Assembly: GCA_903821695.1 (NCBI GenBank)
Contig: CAIJLX010000108.1
Location: 1 to 33,001, forward strand
Reading direction: 5' to 3'
From: an uncultured Alphaproteobacteria bacterium
GTDB taxonomy: Bacteria; Pseudomonadota; Alphaproteobacteria; Rickettsiales; CAIJLX01
Length of the DNA stretch: 33,001 bases
Part shown: positions 7,691 through 14,655 of the stretch, piece after piece
Numbering within the stretch: the stretch's first letter is position 1
Layout: every line of letters begins with the position of its first letter
Notes under the pieces: model-generated
Databases searched by the model: none
Told to the model about the DNA's origin: nothing
Seen by the model: the letters and a program-made list of their open reading frames with translations, nothing else
Made by a program: the position numbers and the translations under genes

Positions 7691-8020
7691 ATGCAAAAAA
7701 CTACGTTCTTTTCGGCCATCCTGTTTTCATGCCTATTGGTTTCTGTTTCTGCACAGGCGAAGGATTATGTGCTGACATTGAAAAATAACAAATTCGTGCC
7801 ACAGGAATTGACCATTCCGGCGAAGCAAAAAGTTAAAATCACCGTTAAAAATGAAGATGCAACTCCTGCTGAGTTTGAAAGCTTCGATCTAAACCGTGAA
7901 AAAATAATTGCGCCGCATGGCCAGGTTGTAGTGGTTGTCGGGCCGCTTGATGCAGGTACTTATACCTTCTTTGATGAATTCCATAAAGATACAGCTACCG
8001 GTACTTTAATCGTTAAGTAA
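7691..8020 (+). CDS. Periplasmic cupredoxin-like protein of an FTR1 iron-uptake operon
   Basis: A signal peptide (about residues 1-23, ending SAQAKD) is followed by a single cupredoxin fold of about 85 residues. Visible strands include YVLTLKNNKFVPQELTIPA, KVKITVKNEDATPAEFES and the closing GTYTFFDEFHKDTATGTLIV. This matches the EfeO-type cupredoxin-like proteins encoded next to FTR1 permeases, which bind Cu or Fe in the periplasm and help deliver or oxidise iron. There is no cysteine, so this is not a normal blue-copper site; Met, His and acidic residues near EFESFD and EFHKD are likely metal contacts. It is the first gene of a three-gene operon, four bases before the next ATG. Confidence 0.82.
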   Translation: MQKTTFFSAILFSCLLVSVSAQAKDYVLTLKNNKFVPQELTIPAKQKVKITVKNEDATPAEFESFDLNREKIIAPHGQVVVVVGPLDAGTYTFFDEFHKDTATGTLIVK

Positions 8021-8024
8021 GGGT

Positions 8025-8765
8025 ATGTTTATGATGAAAAGAATGAGCGTAACGGCTGCTCTTGCGTTTGTCGTTTCTTCACCTGCTTTTGCGCTGGATG
8101 AAATTTATTCTCCGAATACGGAATATCGTGAGTTATCGTTGGAATATAACGGTAGCCGCACGATTGATAATCATTCCGATAAAAACAATGCACAGGGACA
8201 TGGAATTGGCATTGAAGCAGGGGTGACGCCTCGCCTCACTTTAGCCTTAAGTGGCGGCTTTGCAAAATCACGGGGTGAGTCGACCGATCTTGAGGATGTA
8301 GAAGTAGAAGGCCGTTACCAATTTTTTGAACAGGGTGAAAACTGGGTCGATAGCGGCTTGCTGCTGGCTTATGGCTTTTCAACGCAGAGCAACGAACCCA
8401 ATACGGTTGAAGCAAAAATATTGCTACAAAAGGATATCAATAAAGTAACCAGCACGGCCAATATTGGTGTGGAGCAAACTGTTGGTAAAAACTCGGATGG
8501 CACCGGCGGGCCAGAATATGTTCTGCTGTGGAACACGCGCTATCGTTATAATGTATATTTCCAACCGGGCATTGAGCTGCAGAGTGAATTCGGCCAAGGC
8601 CATACGCTCGGGCATTTTGATGAGCAGGAGCATTATATTGGCCCAGCGGTTTATGGAAAATTGTTCAATAAAGTAAAATACCAGGCGGCGTGGCTTGCAG
8701 GCGTTAGCGATGCAGCGGCGCAAAGTGCGGCGCGTGTAACATTGGAATACGAGATGAATTTCTAA
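8025..8765 (+). CDS. Putative outer-membrane beta-barrel protein
   Basis: A signal peptide ending SSPAFA is followed by alternating polar/apolar strands and a C-terminal phenylalanine (YEMNF), the signature of proteins inserted by the BAM machinery. About ten to twelve strands can be counted (such as RLTLALSGGFAKSRG, DVEVEGRYQFF, YNVYFQPGIELQSEFG, VKYQAAWLAGVSD). Histidines and acidic residues (HTLGHFDEQEHY, DNHSDKN) could lie in loops. I do not recognise the family by name. Between a cupredoxin and FTR1, it may form the outer-membrane step of iron entry or sense it. Start codons at 8025, 8031 and 8034 are all possible; AAGGG at 8019-8023 favours the latter two. Its stop overlaps the FTR1 ATG by one base. 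Confidence 0.7.
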   Translation: MFMMKRMSVTAALAFVVSSPAFALDEIYSPNTEYRELSLEYNGSRTIDNHSDKNNAQGHGIGIEAGVTPRLTLALSGGFAKSRGESTDLEDVEVEGRYQFFEQGENWVDSGLLLAYGFSTQSNEPNTVEAKILLQKDINKVTSTANIGVEQTVGKNSDGTGGPEYVLLWNTRYRYNVYFQPGIELQSEFGQGHTLGHFDEQEHYIGPAVYGKLFNKVKYQAAWLAGVSDAAAQSAARVTLEYEMNF

Positions 8766-9589
8766 TGCTCGCAACTCTCCTCATCGTCTTTCGTGAAATG
8801 ATCGAAGCGGGCCTGATTGTAGGCGTGGTTCTCGCAGCGACGAGAGGGGTGCCTAACCGCAGCCTCTGGGTAGCTTATGGTATTTTGGGTGGCATTGCCG
8901 GGGCCTGCGTGGTTGCAGCATTCGCCAGTCAAATCAGCGCAGCCATGGAAGGTTCAGGGCAGGAATTATTCAACGTTTTTATTTTGCTGCTCGCGGTGTT
9001 GATGTTGACCTGGCACAATGTATGGATGGCTCGCCATGGGCGTGAGATGGCGTTGGAAATGAAGCATGTGGGTGAGGCGGTGAAATCTGGCCGCCGTTCG
9101 CTTACAGCGCTTGCGATTGTGGTCTGGATTGCGGTGCTGCGCGAAGGGTCAGAGGTGGTGTTGTTCCTCTATGGCATCGCACTTTCAAATAATGATTCGG
9201 CTTTGGCGATGGCCTTGGGTGGCATATGCGGCATCGTATTGGGTGGCATTATTTCGGCGTTGATGTATCTCGGTCTGTTGCGTATTCCAACCCGCCATTT
9301 ATTCCGAGTGACAAGCTGGCTGATTGCGCTGCTTGCGGCTGGCATGGCGGCACAGGCGGTATCGTTATTGCATCAAGCACAAATCATCACTTGGTGGGAT
9401 ACGACATTGTGGAACAGCTCTGCCCTTATCTCCGAAGACAGCATCCCTGGCAAAATATTGCATACGCTGATTGGCTATACAGATCGCCCAACCGGTATGC
9501 AATTGGCCGTTTATGCCATTACATTAAGTATTATTTTTGCACTTCTGCATCTGCTAGGCCATGCACCTAGGAGGCGTAGCCAAGCCTAA
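8765..9589 (+). CDS. FTR1-family high-affinity iron permease
   Basis: This inner-membrane permease (274 aa, about seven helices) carries two RExxE motifs, REMIE at 10-14 and REGSE at 126-130, the Fe3+ ligands that define the Ftr1/EfeU family. In known systems Fe2+ is oxidised in the periplasm and passed through the permease as Fe3+. Here the partner is the cupredoxin two genes upstream; no EfeO imelysin domain or EfeB peroxidase lies in the window. The ATG overlaps the last base of the barrel-protein stop (TAATG). Iron control is suggested by the palindrome at 7648. No terminator follows; the next ORF starts after 22 bases. Confidence 0.9.
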   Translation: MLATLLIVFREMIEAGLIVGVVLAATRGVPNRSLWVAYGILGGIAGACVVAAFASQISAAMEGSGQELFNVFILLLAVLMLTWHNVWMARHGREMALEMKHVGEAVKSGRRSLTALAIVVWIAVLREGSEVVLFLYGIALSNNDSALAMALGGICGIVLGGIISALMYLGLLRIPTRHLFRVTSWLIALLAAGMAAQAVSLLHQAQIITWWDTTLWNSSALISEDSIPGKILHTLIGYTDRPTGMQLAVYAITLSIIFALLHLLGHAPRRRSQA

Positions 9590-9611
9590 TCAATTATAGT
9601 AAAATCGCCCT

Positions 9612-9950
9612 ATGGGCGAGTATATCTGCACAATCTGCCATTATGTCGGGATGCCGAAAACCGCGAAGCGTGGCAGCGGTAAAATCGAGAAATTCGGTTG
9701 GATGATTTTTCCGTTAGGGCTGCCCTATACACTCTGGCGCATCGTCAGTAAAATCAGAACCTGCCGCCATTGTGGCTGCCCTGTAGTGCCCGTGAATAGT
9801 AATGAAGGCAGAAGGTTGGAAGCAATGGAAATGGCTGCACTTGGCCCTATCGCCCCCATCAAACCAAAAGCACCACCTCCACCGAAAGCGGAGCCTGTAA
9901 AGCCAGCTCCTAAACCGGAAGTATCAAATCAAGATCCGACTGAGTGGTGA
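9612..9950 (+). CDS. Zinc-ribbon protein with a short hydrophobic segment and Pro/Lys tail (112 aa)
   Basis: Two knuckles, CTIC near the start and CRHCGC near residue 53-58, could bind one zinc ion. Between them is a basic stretch and a hydrophobic segment (FGWMIFPLGLPYTLWRIV, about 33-50) that may be a membrane helix. The C-terminal third is low-complexity Pro/Lys/Ala (PKAPPPPKAEPVKPAPKP). Function unknown. The ATG lies in the loop of a perfect 6-bp hairpin (TCGCCC/GGGCGA, 9605-9619) and no ribosome-binding site is visible; a later start at residue 11 would lose the first zinc knuckle, so I keep 9612. Confidence 0.6.
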   Translation: MGEYICTICHYVGMPKTAKRGSGKIEKFGWMIFPLGLPYTLWRIVSKIRTCRHCGCPVVPVNSNEGRRLEAMEMAALGPIAPIKPKAPPPPKAEPVKPAPKPEVSNQDPTEW

Positions 9951-9971
9951 CTCACTTCGCCGGCATGTCAG

Positions 9972-10184
9972 TTATTTAATCTTCAGAAACAACCGCTCAA
10001 CCTTCGTCCGTGCCCAGGGCGTTTTGCGCAGGAAGGTGAGGCTGGATTTGATGCTGGGGTCAACTTTAAAGCAGCGCACATTGATGCGGTCGCCGAGTTC
10101 TTCCCAGCCATAATGCTCCACCACACGGGTGAGGATCACTTCTAGCGAAAGCCCGTGCAGCGGATTATTGGGCTGGTCCGTCAT
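9972..10184 (-). CDS. VF530/DUF2132 family DNA-binding-like protein (70 aa)
   Basis: The protein matches the VF530 (DUF2132) pattern nearly end to end: [44 protein letters not shown]. Members are about 70-80 residues and have a fold suggested from structure to bind DNA, but their role is not established. Its start overlaps the end of the RRM gene by 20 bases, so the two are translationally coupled. The last gene in a four-gene minus-strand set. Confidence 0.88.
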   Translation of the reverse strand: MTDQPNNPLHGLSLEVILTRVVEHYGWEELGDRINVRCFKVDPSIKSSLTFLRKTPWARTKVERLFLKIK

Positions 10185-10413
10185 GCATTTTTACCCGGAT
10201 TTTCTTCTCGCCGACTGTGGAGCCGTTGAGCGCTTGAATCGCCGCATTGCCATGGTGCATATCTGGCATTTCAACAAAGCCGAAACCCTTCGATTCGCCG
10301 GTCGCTTTATCCATCACAATCACGCAGGATTTAATGCTGCCGTGTGATTTGAACAAATTAAACAGCTGATCCTGCGTTGTTGTGCGCGGCAGGTTTAATA
10401 CGATTATTTTCAT
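10165..10413 (-). CDS. RNA recognition motif (RRM) protein (82 aa)
   Basis: A single RRM makes up the whole protein. RNP2 is IIVLNLP (residues 3-9), RNP1 is KGFGFVEM (42-49), with the helix-one segment [15 protein letters not shown] and the closing AAIQALNGS...KKIRV between and after. Small stand-alone RRM proteins bind single-stranded RNA; those in cyanobacteria respond to cold or localise mRNAs, while in alphaproteobacteria they are little studied. The ATG directly follows the stop of the 57-residue gene and the 3' end overlaps the VF530 gene, so all are co-translated. Confidence 0.92.
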   Translation of the reverse strand: MKIIVLNLPRTTTQDQLFNLFKSHGSIKSCVIVMDKATGESKGFGFVEMPDMHHGNAAIQALNGSTVGEKKIRVKMHDGPAQ

Positions 10414-10587
10414 TTACGCCACGTCTCCATCATCAAATTCAAACGCATCCTGCATAAACCAGGCGAGAATGAAAGCGGCAATGATCACAACCACGCAATA
10501 ACCCATCGTAAACAGCCCAATTCCGCGCACGGTGAGGCGCGAAACCTCCGCCATGGCCATAAAATCATTATGCGTGATGCCAAACAT
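10414..10587 (-). CDS. Small membrane protein (57 aa)
   Basis: The frame reads MFGITHNDFMAMAEVSRL..., a single long hydrophobic helix (about 23-45, GIGLFTMGYCVVVIIAAF then ILAWF) and an acidic end (DAFEFDDGDVA). Its stop codon touches the RRM start codon and its start is six bases after the peptidase stop, so spacing supports a real gene. The charge distribution predicts N-in, C-out or a hairpin-free single-pass protein. Function unknown; it may partner the membrane peptidase upstream. Confidence 0.7.
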   Translation of the reverse strand: MFGITHNDFMAMAEVSRLTVRGIGLFTMGYCVVVIIAAFILAWFMQDAFEFDDGDVA

Positions 10588-10593
10588 CACATG

Positions 10594-11184
10594 TTACATA
10601 TAATCCCCGCGGCGATATTCGTCATAGGCCAGCCCATAGCCAAAATGGAAATTCGACAAGGTCATAAAAAACCCGAACAGCGCATTCAGCCAATGCTCTA
10701 CCCGGCTGCGCCAATCGACATACACCCACGCCCGAAACAACAAATATCCGCCAAGAAAAATAGAGCTGCCATGCCCCATATAAGCAATGATCAGTTCCGG
10801 ATAACTCGTAAACGACAGCAACAAAATCAGCAGGCTAAAACACACCGCCGGAATCCAGAAAAACGAGCCATTTTCTCGCAGCCGATAACAAAAATATCCC
10901 AACCCCAAAAACACCAGAATCTGCACAAACCAACTATGCCCAATGGTCAGCGACATTCCGCCGGCCTGATCCGCCCCAAACATTGTAAAAATCATCGGAA
11001 TCGCGGGTTGGCCGAATAGCCAATAAAAGAAAGTATGCCCCATCTCATGCGCCATCGTATCCGCCATATGCAGCCCAGCCGCCGCGATATAGAACGGGAA
11101 AACAACGCTCGTCGTCGGCGAAATCGCGAGCAGCGCCACGATTAGCGCACTACTCATCACGATTAATGTTGCCCGGTTAAACAT
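10594..11184 (-). CDS. Membrane M50-like zinc metallopeptidase
   Basis: The 196-residue product has about five to six membrane helices and an HEMGH zinc-binding motif (46-50) at the start of a helix, in the context MADTMAHEMGHTFFYWLFG, as in M50-type intramembrane or membrane-embedded peptidases. The second conserved motif of M50 enzymes (NPDG-like) is not clear; GADQAGG is the nearest candidate, so the family call is tentative. The frame is open to 11244, but ATG 11184 has GGAGA 8 bases upstream and starts the hydrophobic N-terminus. First gene of the four-gene set; diverges from the sigma-54-type promoter at 11238. Confidence 0.65.
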   Translation of the reverse strand: MFNRATLIVMSSALIVALLAISPTTSVVFPFYIAAAGLHMADTMAHEMGHTFFYWLFGQPAIPMIFTMFGADQAGGMSLTIGHSWFVQILVFLGLGYFCYRLRENGSFFWIPAVCFSLLILLLSFTSYPELIIAYMGHGSSIFLGGYLLFRAWVYVDWRSRVEHWLNALFGFFMTLSNFHFGYGLAYDEYRRGDYM

Positions 11185-11237
11185 ATAAATTCTCCGCGAA
11201 AAACAGCGTATCGCGCTTCGCAGAAAATGTCCAATTT

Positions 11238-11254
11238 TTGGCATATTTCTTGCT
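11238..11254 (+). promoter_or_regulatory. Sigma-54 (RpoN) -24/-12 promoter candidate
   Basis: TTGGCA-T-A-TTTC-TTGCT gives the GG (11240-11241) and GC (11252-11253) dinucleotides with the exact 10-base separation of sigma-54 promoters, and matches the TTGGCA and TTGCW cores. Transcription would start near 11265, leaving AGGAG (11274-11278) ahead of the ATG at 11284. A matching enhancer site was not sought in detail. Confidence 0.6.
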
Positions 11255-11283
11255 TATTACTCTGCACAGAAAAAGGAGAGAGT

Positions 11284-11625
11284 ATGGATATTTCAAGCAT
11301 TAGCAGCATCAACTGGTCTGCACTAGGCAGCACTAAAACCCAAAATCGGCAAAATTTACCCGGCAATGTTGCCCCCGCAACCAACATCACTGCGGCACCC
11401 AAAGCGCAAGACAGCGCCATGCAGGAATTCAAAGATTACATGAGCCAAACCACGGCTGAGCGCATGATGTATAGCTGGCTAGCCGAACACGGCATCACCA
11501 AACAACAATTCGACGCCATGAGCGACCCCGAAAAACAAAAACTCCTCGCCCAAATGAAGCAGGAGATTGAGCAGAAGATTAAACAGAATGTCGAGAAGGC
11601 GGTTACGACGAATATTCTGGTTTAG
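11284..11625 (+). CDS. Small unknown protein, probably sigma-54 controlled (113 aa)
   Basis: I do not recognise this protein. The N-terminal half is low in charge and Ser/Thr/Asn-rich (MDISSISSINWSALGSTKTQ), the C-terminal half is helical and charged, with a motif TTAERMMYSWLAEHGIT, then DAMSDPEKQKLLAQMKQEIEQK, which may form a coiled coil. No signal peptide or membrane helix. AGGAGAG lies 6 bases before this ATG; the open frame continues 57 bases upstream, but across the promoter. In alphaproteobacteria sigma-54 often drives flagellar, nitrogen and envelope genes, so a role in one of these is possible but unproven. Confidence 0.65.
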   Translation: MDISSISSINWSALGSTKTQNRQNLPGNVAPATNITAAPKAQDSAMQEFKDYMSQTTAERMMYSWLAEHGITKQQFDAMSDPEKQKLLAQMKQEIEQKIKQNVEKAVTTNILV

Positions 11626-11652
11626 GAATATTTTCCTTAAAAAGAATAGTAT

Positions 11653-11686
11653 AAATTGGCCCTACTCATTTCTTTAGAGCCAATTT
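11653..11686. repeat. Inverted repeat just before the DUF2971 gene
   Basis: AAATTGGC (11653-11660) and GCCAATTT (11679-11686) form a perfect 8-bp inverted repeat with an 18-base gap, ending three bases before the ATG at 11690. No ribosome-binding site is visible there. It may be an operator or a stem over the start region. A TATAAA (11650-11655) overlaps the left arm. Confidence 0.5.
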
Positions 11687-11689
11687 AAA

Positions 11690-12583
11690 ATGGACCTACC
11701 ACCACTCTATAAATATCTGGACATTGCAGGGGCTGAAAAAACCCTTGTGAATAGAACATTTAAATATGCAAAACCTTCAGATTTTTATTTGAATAATGAC
11801 AAAACGGATATGACTATTGAACAGTTATTTCCTGTAAATGAACTAGAAGTTCTACAAATTATAAATCAAAATTTAATTGATGTTTTGATCAAAAATTTAA
11901 ACAGAGATCCAACAAGTTTGAATCCTCAGTTGTCATTTATACATCAAGCATTTCGTAATGATCCGGAGATTGCAAAAAGAATAAAAGAAAAAGTGTCTAG
12001 AGATTCTATTTTAGACATCTGGGATGTAGATAAATATACGAAATTTTGTAGAGAAACAGTTAGTTGGATAAATGATTTTTTACAGGGCTATAGAGTCTTG
12101 TGTGTAAGCGATAGTGTGAATTCACTAAAAATGTGGAATTTATATTCACAAAATGGAGAAGGCATTTCTCTAAGAATAACACCAAGTTCTGATCTTAAAA
12201 AAGATTCGGCGTTTAAGTTATTTAGAAAAGTTGAATATGCAGCTGTAAGACCTCCATTATTTAATGATGTACTAAGTTTTATAGAGGAGAGTTTGTTTGG
12301 TGATCTTAGAAAAAGGGAAAAAAGGATTTTAGAAAATATAATTTATACAAAAACCAAAGAGTGGGAACACGAGAGAGAATATAGGCTTGTTATTCCTATG
12401 CATGAGAATACTCTGCCTTATCATTCAGAATAGTTGTCTGGGCTATATCTCGGCGAAAAAATAAGCGCATCTAATCGCGAAAGATTTATAGATCTTGCAA
12501 AAAATATAAACCCACAGATCACTATTTTTCAGGCTATTTCTTGTGCAAATGGTCGCTTAGATTTTCTTCCCATAGAGAAGTAA
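11690..12583 (+). pseudogene. DUF2971-family protein with an in-frame amber stop
   Basis: Reading from ATG 11690 gives 247 codons to TAG at 12431-12433; the same frame continues with sensible sequence (SGLYLGEKISASNRERFIDLAKN and TIFQAISCANGRLDFLPIEK) to TAA at 12581-12583. The whole, about 297 residues, shows the DUF2971 pattern: LYKYLDIAGAE...FKYAKPSDFYLNND at the start, GYRVLCVSD...SLKMWNLYSQNGEGISLRI in the middle, and TKTKEWEHEREYRLVI, then the YLGEK segment, where family members usually carry a similar block. DUF2971 proteins are unknown in function and are common in accessory regions. AT-rich composition suggests acquisition. Either the stop is a recent nonsense mutation, a sequencing error, or (unlikely without a suppressor tRNA) read through. 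The 247-residue product alone would lack the last conserved block. Confidence 0.7.
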
Positions 12584-12586
12584 AAC

Positions 12587-13612
12587 TCACCCAGGCAATT
12601 TATCGAAATAAATCAAATAGCCGCCCACAAGTACTACCCACAGCAGTGAGAAGGGCAGCAAGACTTTCCAGCCTAGGCGCATGAGTTGGTCGTAGCGGTA
12701 GCGGGGGAAGGTGGCGCGGATCCAGAGGAAGCAGAAGAGGAGGAAGAAGATTTTGCCGATGAACCAGATGGGGCCTGGGATGGCGTATAAAATTGGCAGA
12801 TCGAGCGGAGGCAGCCAGCCGCCGAGGAACAAAATGGTCATCATGCTGCAGATCAAAATCATGTTCGCATATTCGCCGAGGAAGAACAGCGCAAACGTCA
12901 TCGACGAATATTCGACGTTAAAGCCCGCCACGAGCTCCGCTTCCGCTTCCGGCAGATCAAACGGGTGACGGTTGGTTTCCGCCAGCGCTGAAATGAAAAA
13001 CACGACGAACATCGGGAACAAAATGCCAAACACATGCCAGCCGCCTTTTTGCGCCAGCACAATATCCGACAGATTCATCGAGCCGACAACCATCAGCACC
13101 GTCACCACCACCAGGCCGATCGACACTTCATACGACACCATCTGCGCCGCAGAGCGGATCGCGCCCAGGAACGCATATTTCGAATTGCTCGCCCAGCCGG
13201 CAATGATAATTCCATAAACGCCGAGCGACGAAATCGCGAACAGATACAGCACGCCGACATTAATATTGGCAAGCACCATGCCCTCACCAAACGGCACCAC
13301 CGCCCAGCCGATCAGCGCCAACACAAACGTGATCATTGGCGCCAAAATAAACAGCGCCTTGTTCGCACCGCTCGGGATAATCACTTCCTTAAACATCAAT
13401 TTCAGCGCATCCGCCCAAGGCTGGCCAAGGCCAAGCCACCCTGTCATATTCGGGCCTTTGCGCATCTGCATCCAGCCAATCACTTTGCGTTCGGCGAGCG
13501 TGAGATAGGCCACTGTCACCAACAGCGGCACCACAATCAGCAAAATTTTGCCGAGGGTCATTAATACAAACAGCACCTGCGGCTGATCGAGAAACGCGAG
13601 AATATCATCCAT
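12587..13612 (-). CDS. nuoH: NADH-quinone oxidoreductase subunit H
   Basis: NuoH is the membrane subunit of complex I that contacts the quinone-binding site. The 341-residue product has eight helices and conserved stretches such as [18 protein letters not shown] near the N-terminus, [24 protein letters not shown], and [21 protein letters not shown]. Start ATG 13612 (MDDIL...); an upstream extension to 13669 does not look coding. In most alphaproteobacteria it sits between nuoG and nuoI, but here argF lies upstream with a palindromic repeat between, and no other nuo gene is in the window. Protein itself looks intact and functional. Confidence 0.95.
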   Translation of the reverse strand: MDDILAFLDQPQVLFVLMTLGKILLIVVPLLVTVAYLTLAERKVIGWMQMRKGPNMTGWLGLGQPWADALKLMFKEVIIPSGANKALFILAPMITFVLALIGWAVVPFGEGMVLANINVGVLYLFAISSLGVYGIIIAGWASNSKYAFLGAIRSAAQMVSYEVSIGLVVVTVLMVVGSMNLSDIVLAQKGGWHVFGILFPMFVVFFISALAETNRHPFDLPEAEAELVAGFNVEYSSMTFALFFLGEYANMILICSMMTILFLGGWLPPLDLPILYAIPGPIWFIGKIFFLLFCFLWIRATFPRYRYDQLMRLGWKVLLPFSLLWVVLVGGYLIYFDKLPG

Positions 13613-13663
13613 GCATTTGGTATAGCAGAATAAATTGGTGTGTAAATAACTCCATACCAATAG

Positions 13664-13738
13664 TGTCATTCTCGGCCTTGAGCCGAGAATCCATCGACAT
13701 AAAAAAGATGGATCCTCTGGTCAAGCCAGAGGATGACA
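13664..13738. repeat. Palindromic intergenic repeat, copy 1
   Basis: A 75-base element with two hairpins: TTCTCGGC/GCCGAGAA around CTTGA (left), and CCTCTGG/CCAGAGG around TCAAG-like loop (right). The outer ends TGTCAT and ATGACA also pair. Between the hairpins, CCATC and GATGG pair. It lies between argF and nuoH on the minus strand. Copy 2 is at 29728-29801 in the same orientation. It looks like a dispersed repetitive extragenic palindrome; it could attenuate transcription into nuoH. Confidence 0.85.
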
Positions 13739-13746
13739 GTTATTTT

Positions 13747-14655
13747 TTATAGTAACCCGAAGCAATACAACATAATCGCCTTCTGCACATGCAGGCGGTT
13801 TTCGGCTTCGTCCCACACGACGGATTGTGGGCCATCGATGACGCTCGCCGACACTTCTTCGTCGCGGTGAGCGGGCAGGCAGTGCATGAAGAGCGCATCT
13901 GGTTTTGCTTTTTTCATGAGAGCGTCATTCACAGTGTAATCGCGCAGCAGTTTCATCCGCATTTCTTTATTGGTTTCGCCCATGGAAACCCACGTATCGG
14001 TCACCACCAAATCGGCATTCTTAACCGCTTCATCGGCATTTTCGCTCAATGTAATATCGGCTCCGAGTGCACGTACTTCTTCCATCACATCGGCCGGCGG
14101 GCAAAGTTTGCCGGGGCTTGCGATATGCATTTTGAATTTGAATAGGCCGGAAGCTTGCATCCAGGAAGTGAGCACGTTGTTGCAATCACCCACCCACGCC
14201 ACTTTTTTGCCAGCGATATCGCCGCGATGTTCCTGATACGTCAGCAAATCCGCCATAATCTGGCAAGGGTGACTGAAATTGGAGAGGCCGTTAATAACCG
14301 GAATTGTACCACATTCAGCCATCTCGACTAAGGTTTCATGCTCATAACAACGGATCATGACCATATCGATATAACGCGAAATAACTCGCGCAGTATCCGC
14401 CACGGTTTCACCACGGCCGAGTTGCAAATCATTGCGCAGCAAAGTGATGACGTTGCCGCCGAGTTGGCGTACGCCAACCTCGAAAGAAACACGTGTTCTG
14501 GTCGATGGTTTTTCGAAAATCAGGGCGACGGATTTACCTTTGATTTTGTCAGTATAGTTTGCCGGATTTTTTTTGATGTCAGCCGCCACGACAAGCAGCT
14601 TTTTCAGCATGTCTGGTTTTAGGTCATCCAAATCTAAGAAGTGATGGGTGGTCAT
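13747..14655 (-). CDS. argF: Ornithine carbamoyltransferase
   Basis: It makes citrulline from ornithine and carbamoyl phosphate in arginine synthesis. The 302-residue product has the carbamoyl-phosphate site EKPSTRTRVSFE (STRTR at 51-55), the HPCQIMADLLT motif, the DTWVSMG ornithine loop, and HCLPAHRDEEV near residue 260. Length is typical (about 305). Its ATG overlaps the argD stop by four bases (ATGA), so the two are one operon, the common argD-argF arrangement of alphaproteobacteria. The usual next gene in many relatives, hslO, is absent; a palindromic repeat and nuoH follow. Confidence 0.96.
   Translation of the reverse strand: MTTHHFLDLDDLKPDMLKKLLVVAADIKKNPANYTDKIKGKSVALIFEKPSTRTRVSFEVGVRQLGGNVITLLRNDLQLGRGETVADTARVISRYIDMVMIRCYEHETLVEMAECGTIPVINGLSNFSHPCQIMADLLTYQEHRGDIAGKKVAWVGDCNNVLTSWMQASGLFKFKMHIASPGKLCPPADVMEEVRALGADITLSENADEAVKNADLVVTDTWVSMGETNKEMRMKLLRDYTVNDALMKKAKPDALFMHCLPAHRDEEVSASVIDGPQSVVWDEAENRLHVQKAIMLYCFGLL

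Noticed and set aside
5994-9950. Whole region as a single iron-stress operon
   Set aside because: Separate promoters are visible before ogt, the 6608 gene and the cupredoxin, so only 7691-9589 is supported as one unit.
10570-11019. Long plus-strand frame rich in His, Pro and Gln
   Set aside because: It is the antisense of the membrane peptidase, with composition expected of a shadow frame.
13034-13564. Plus-strand frame of 176 codons, rich in His and Arg
   Set aside because: It lies opposite nuoH, which is certain; composition is that of reversed hydrophobic codons.
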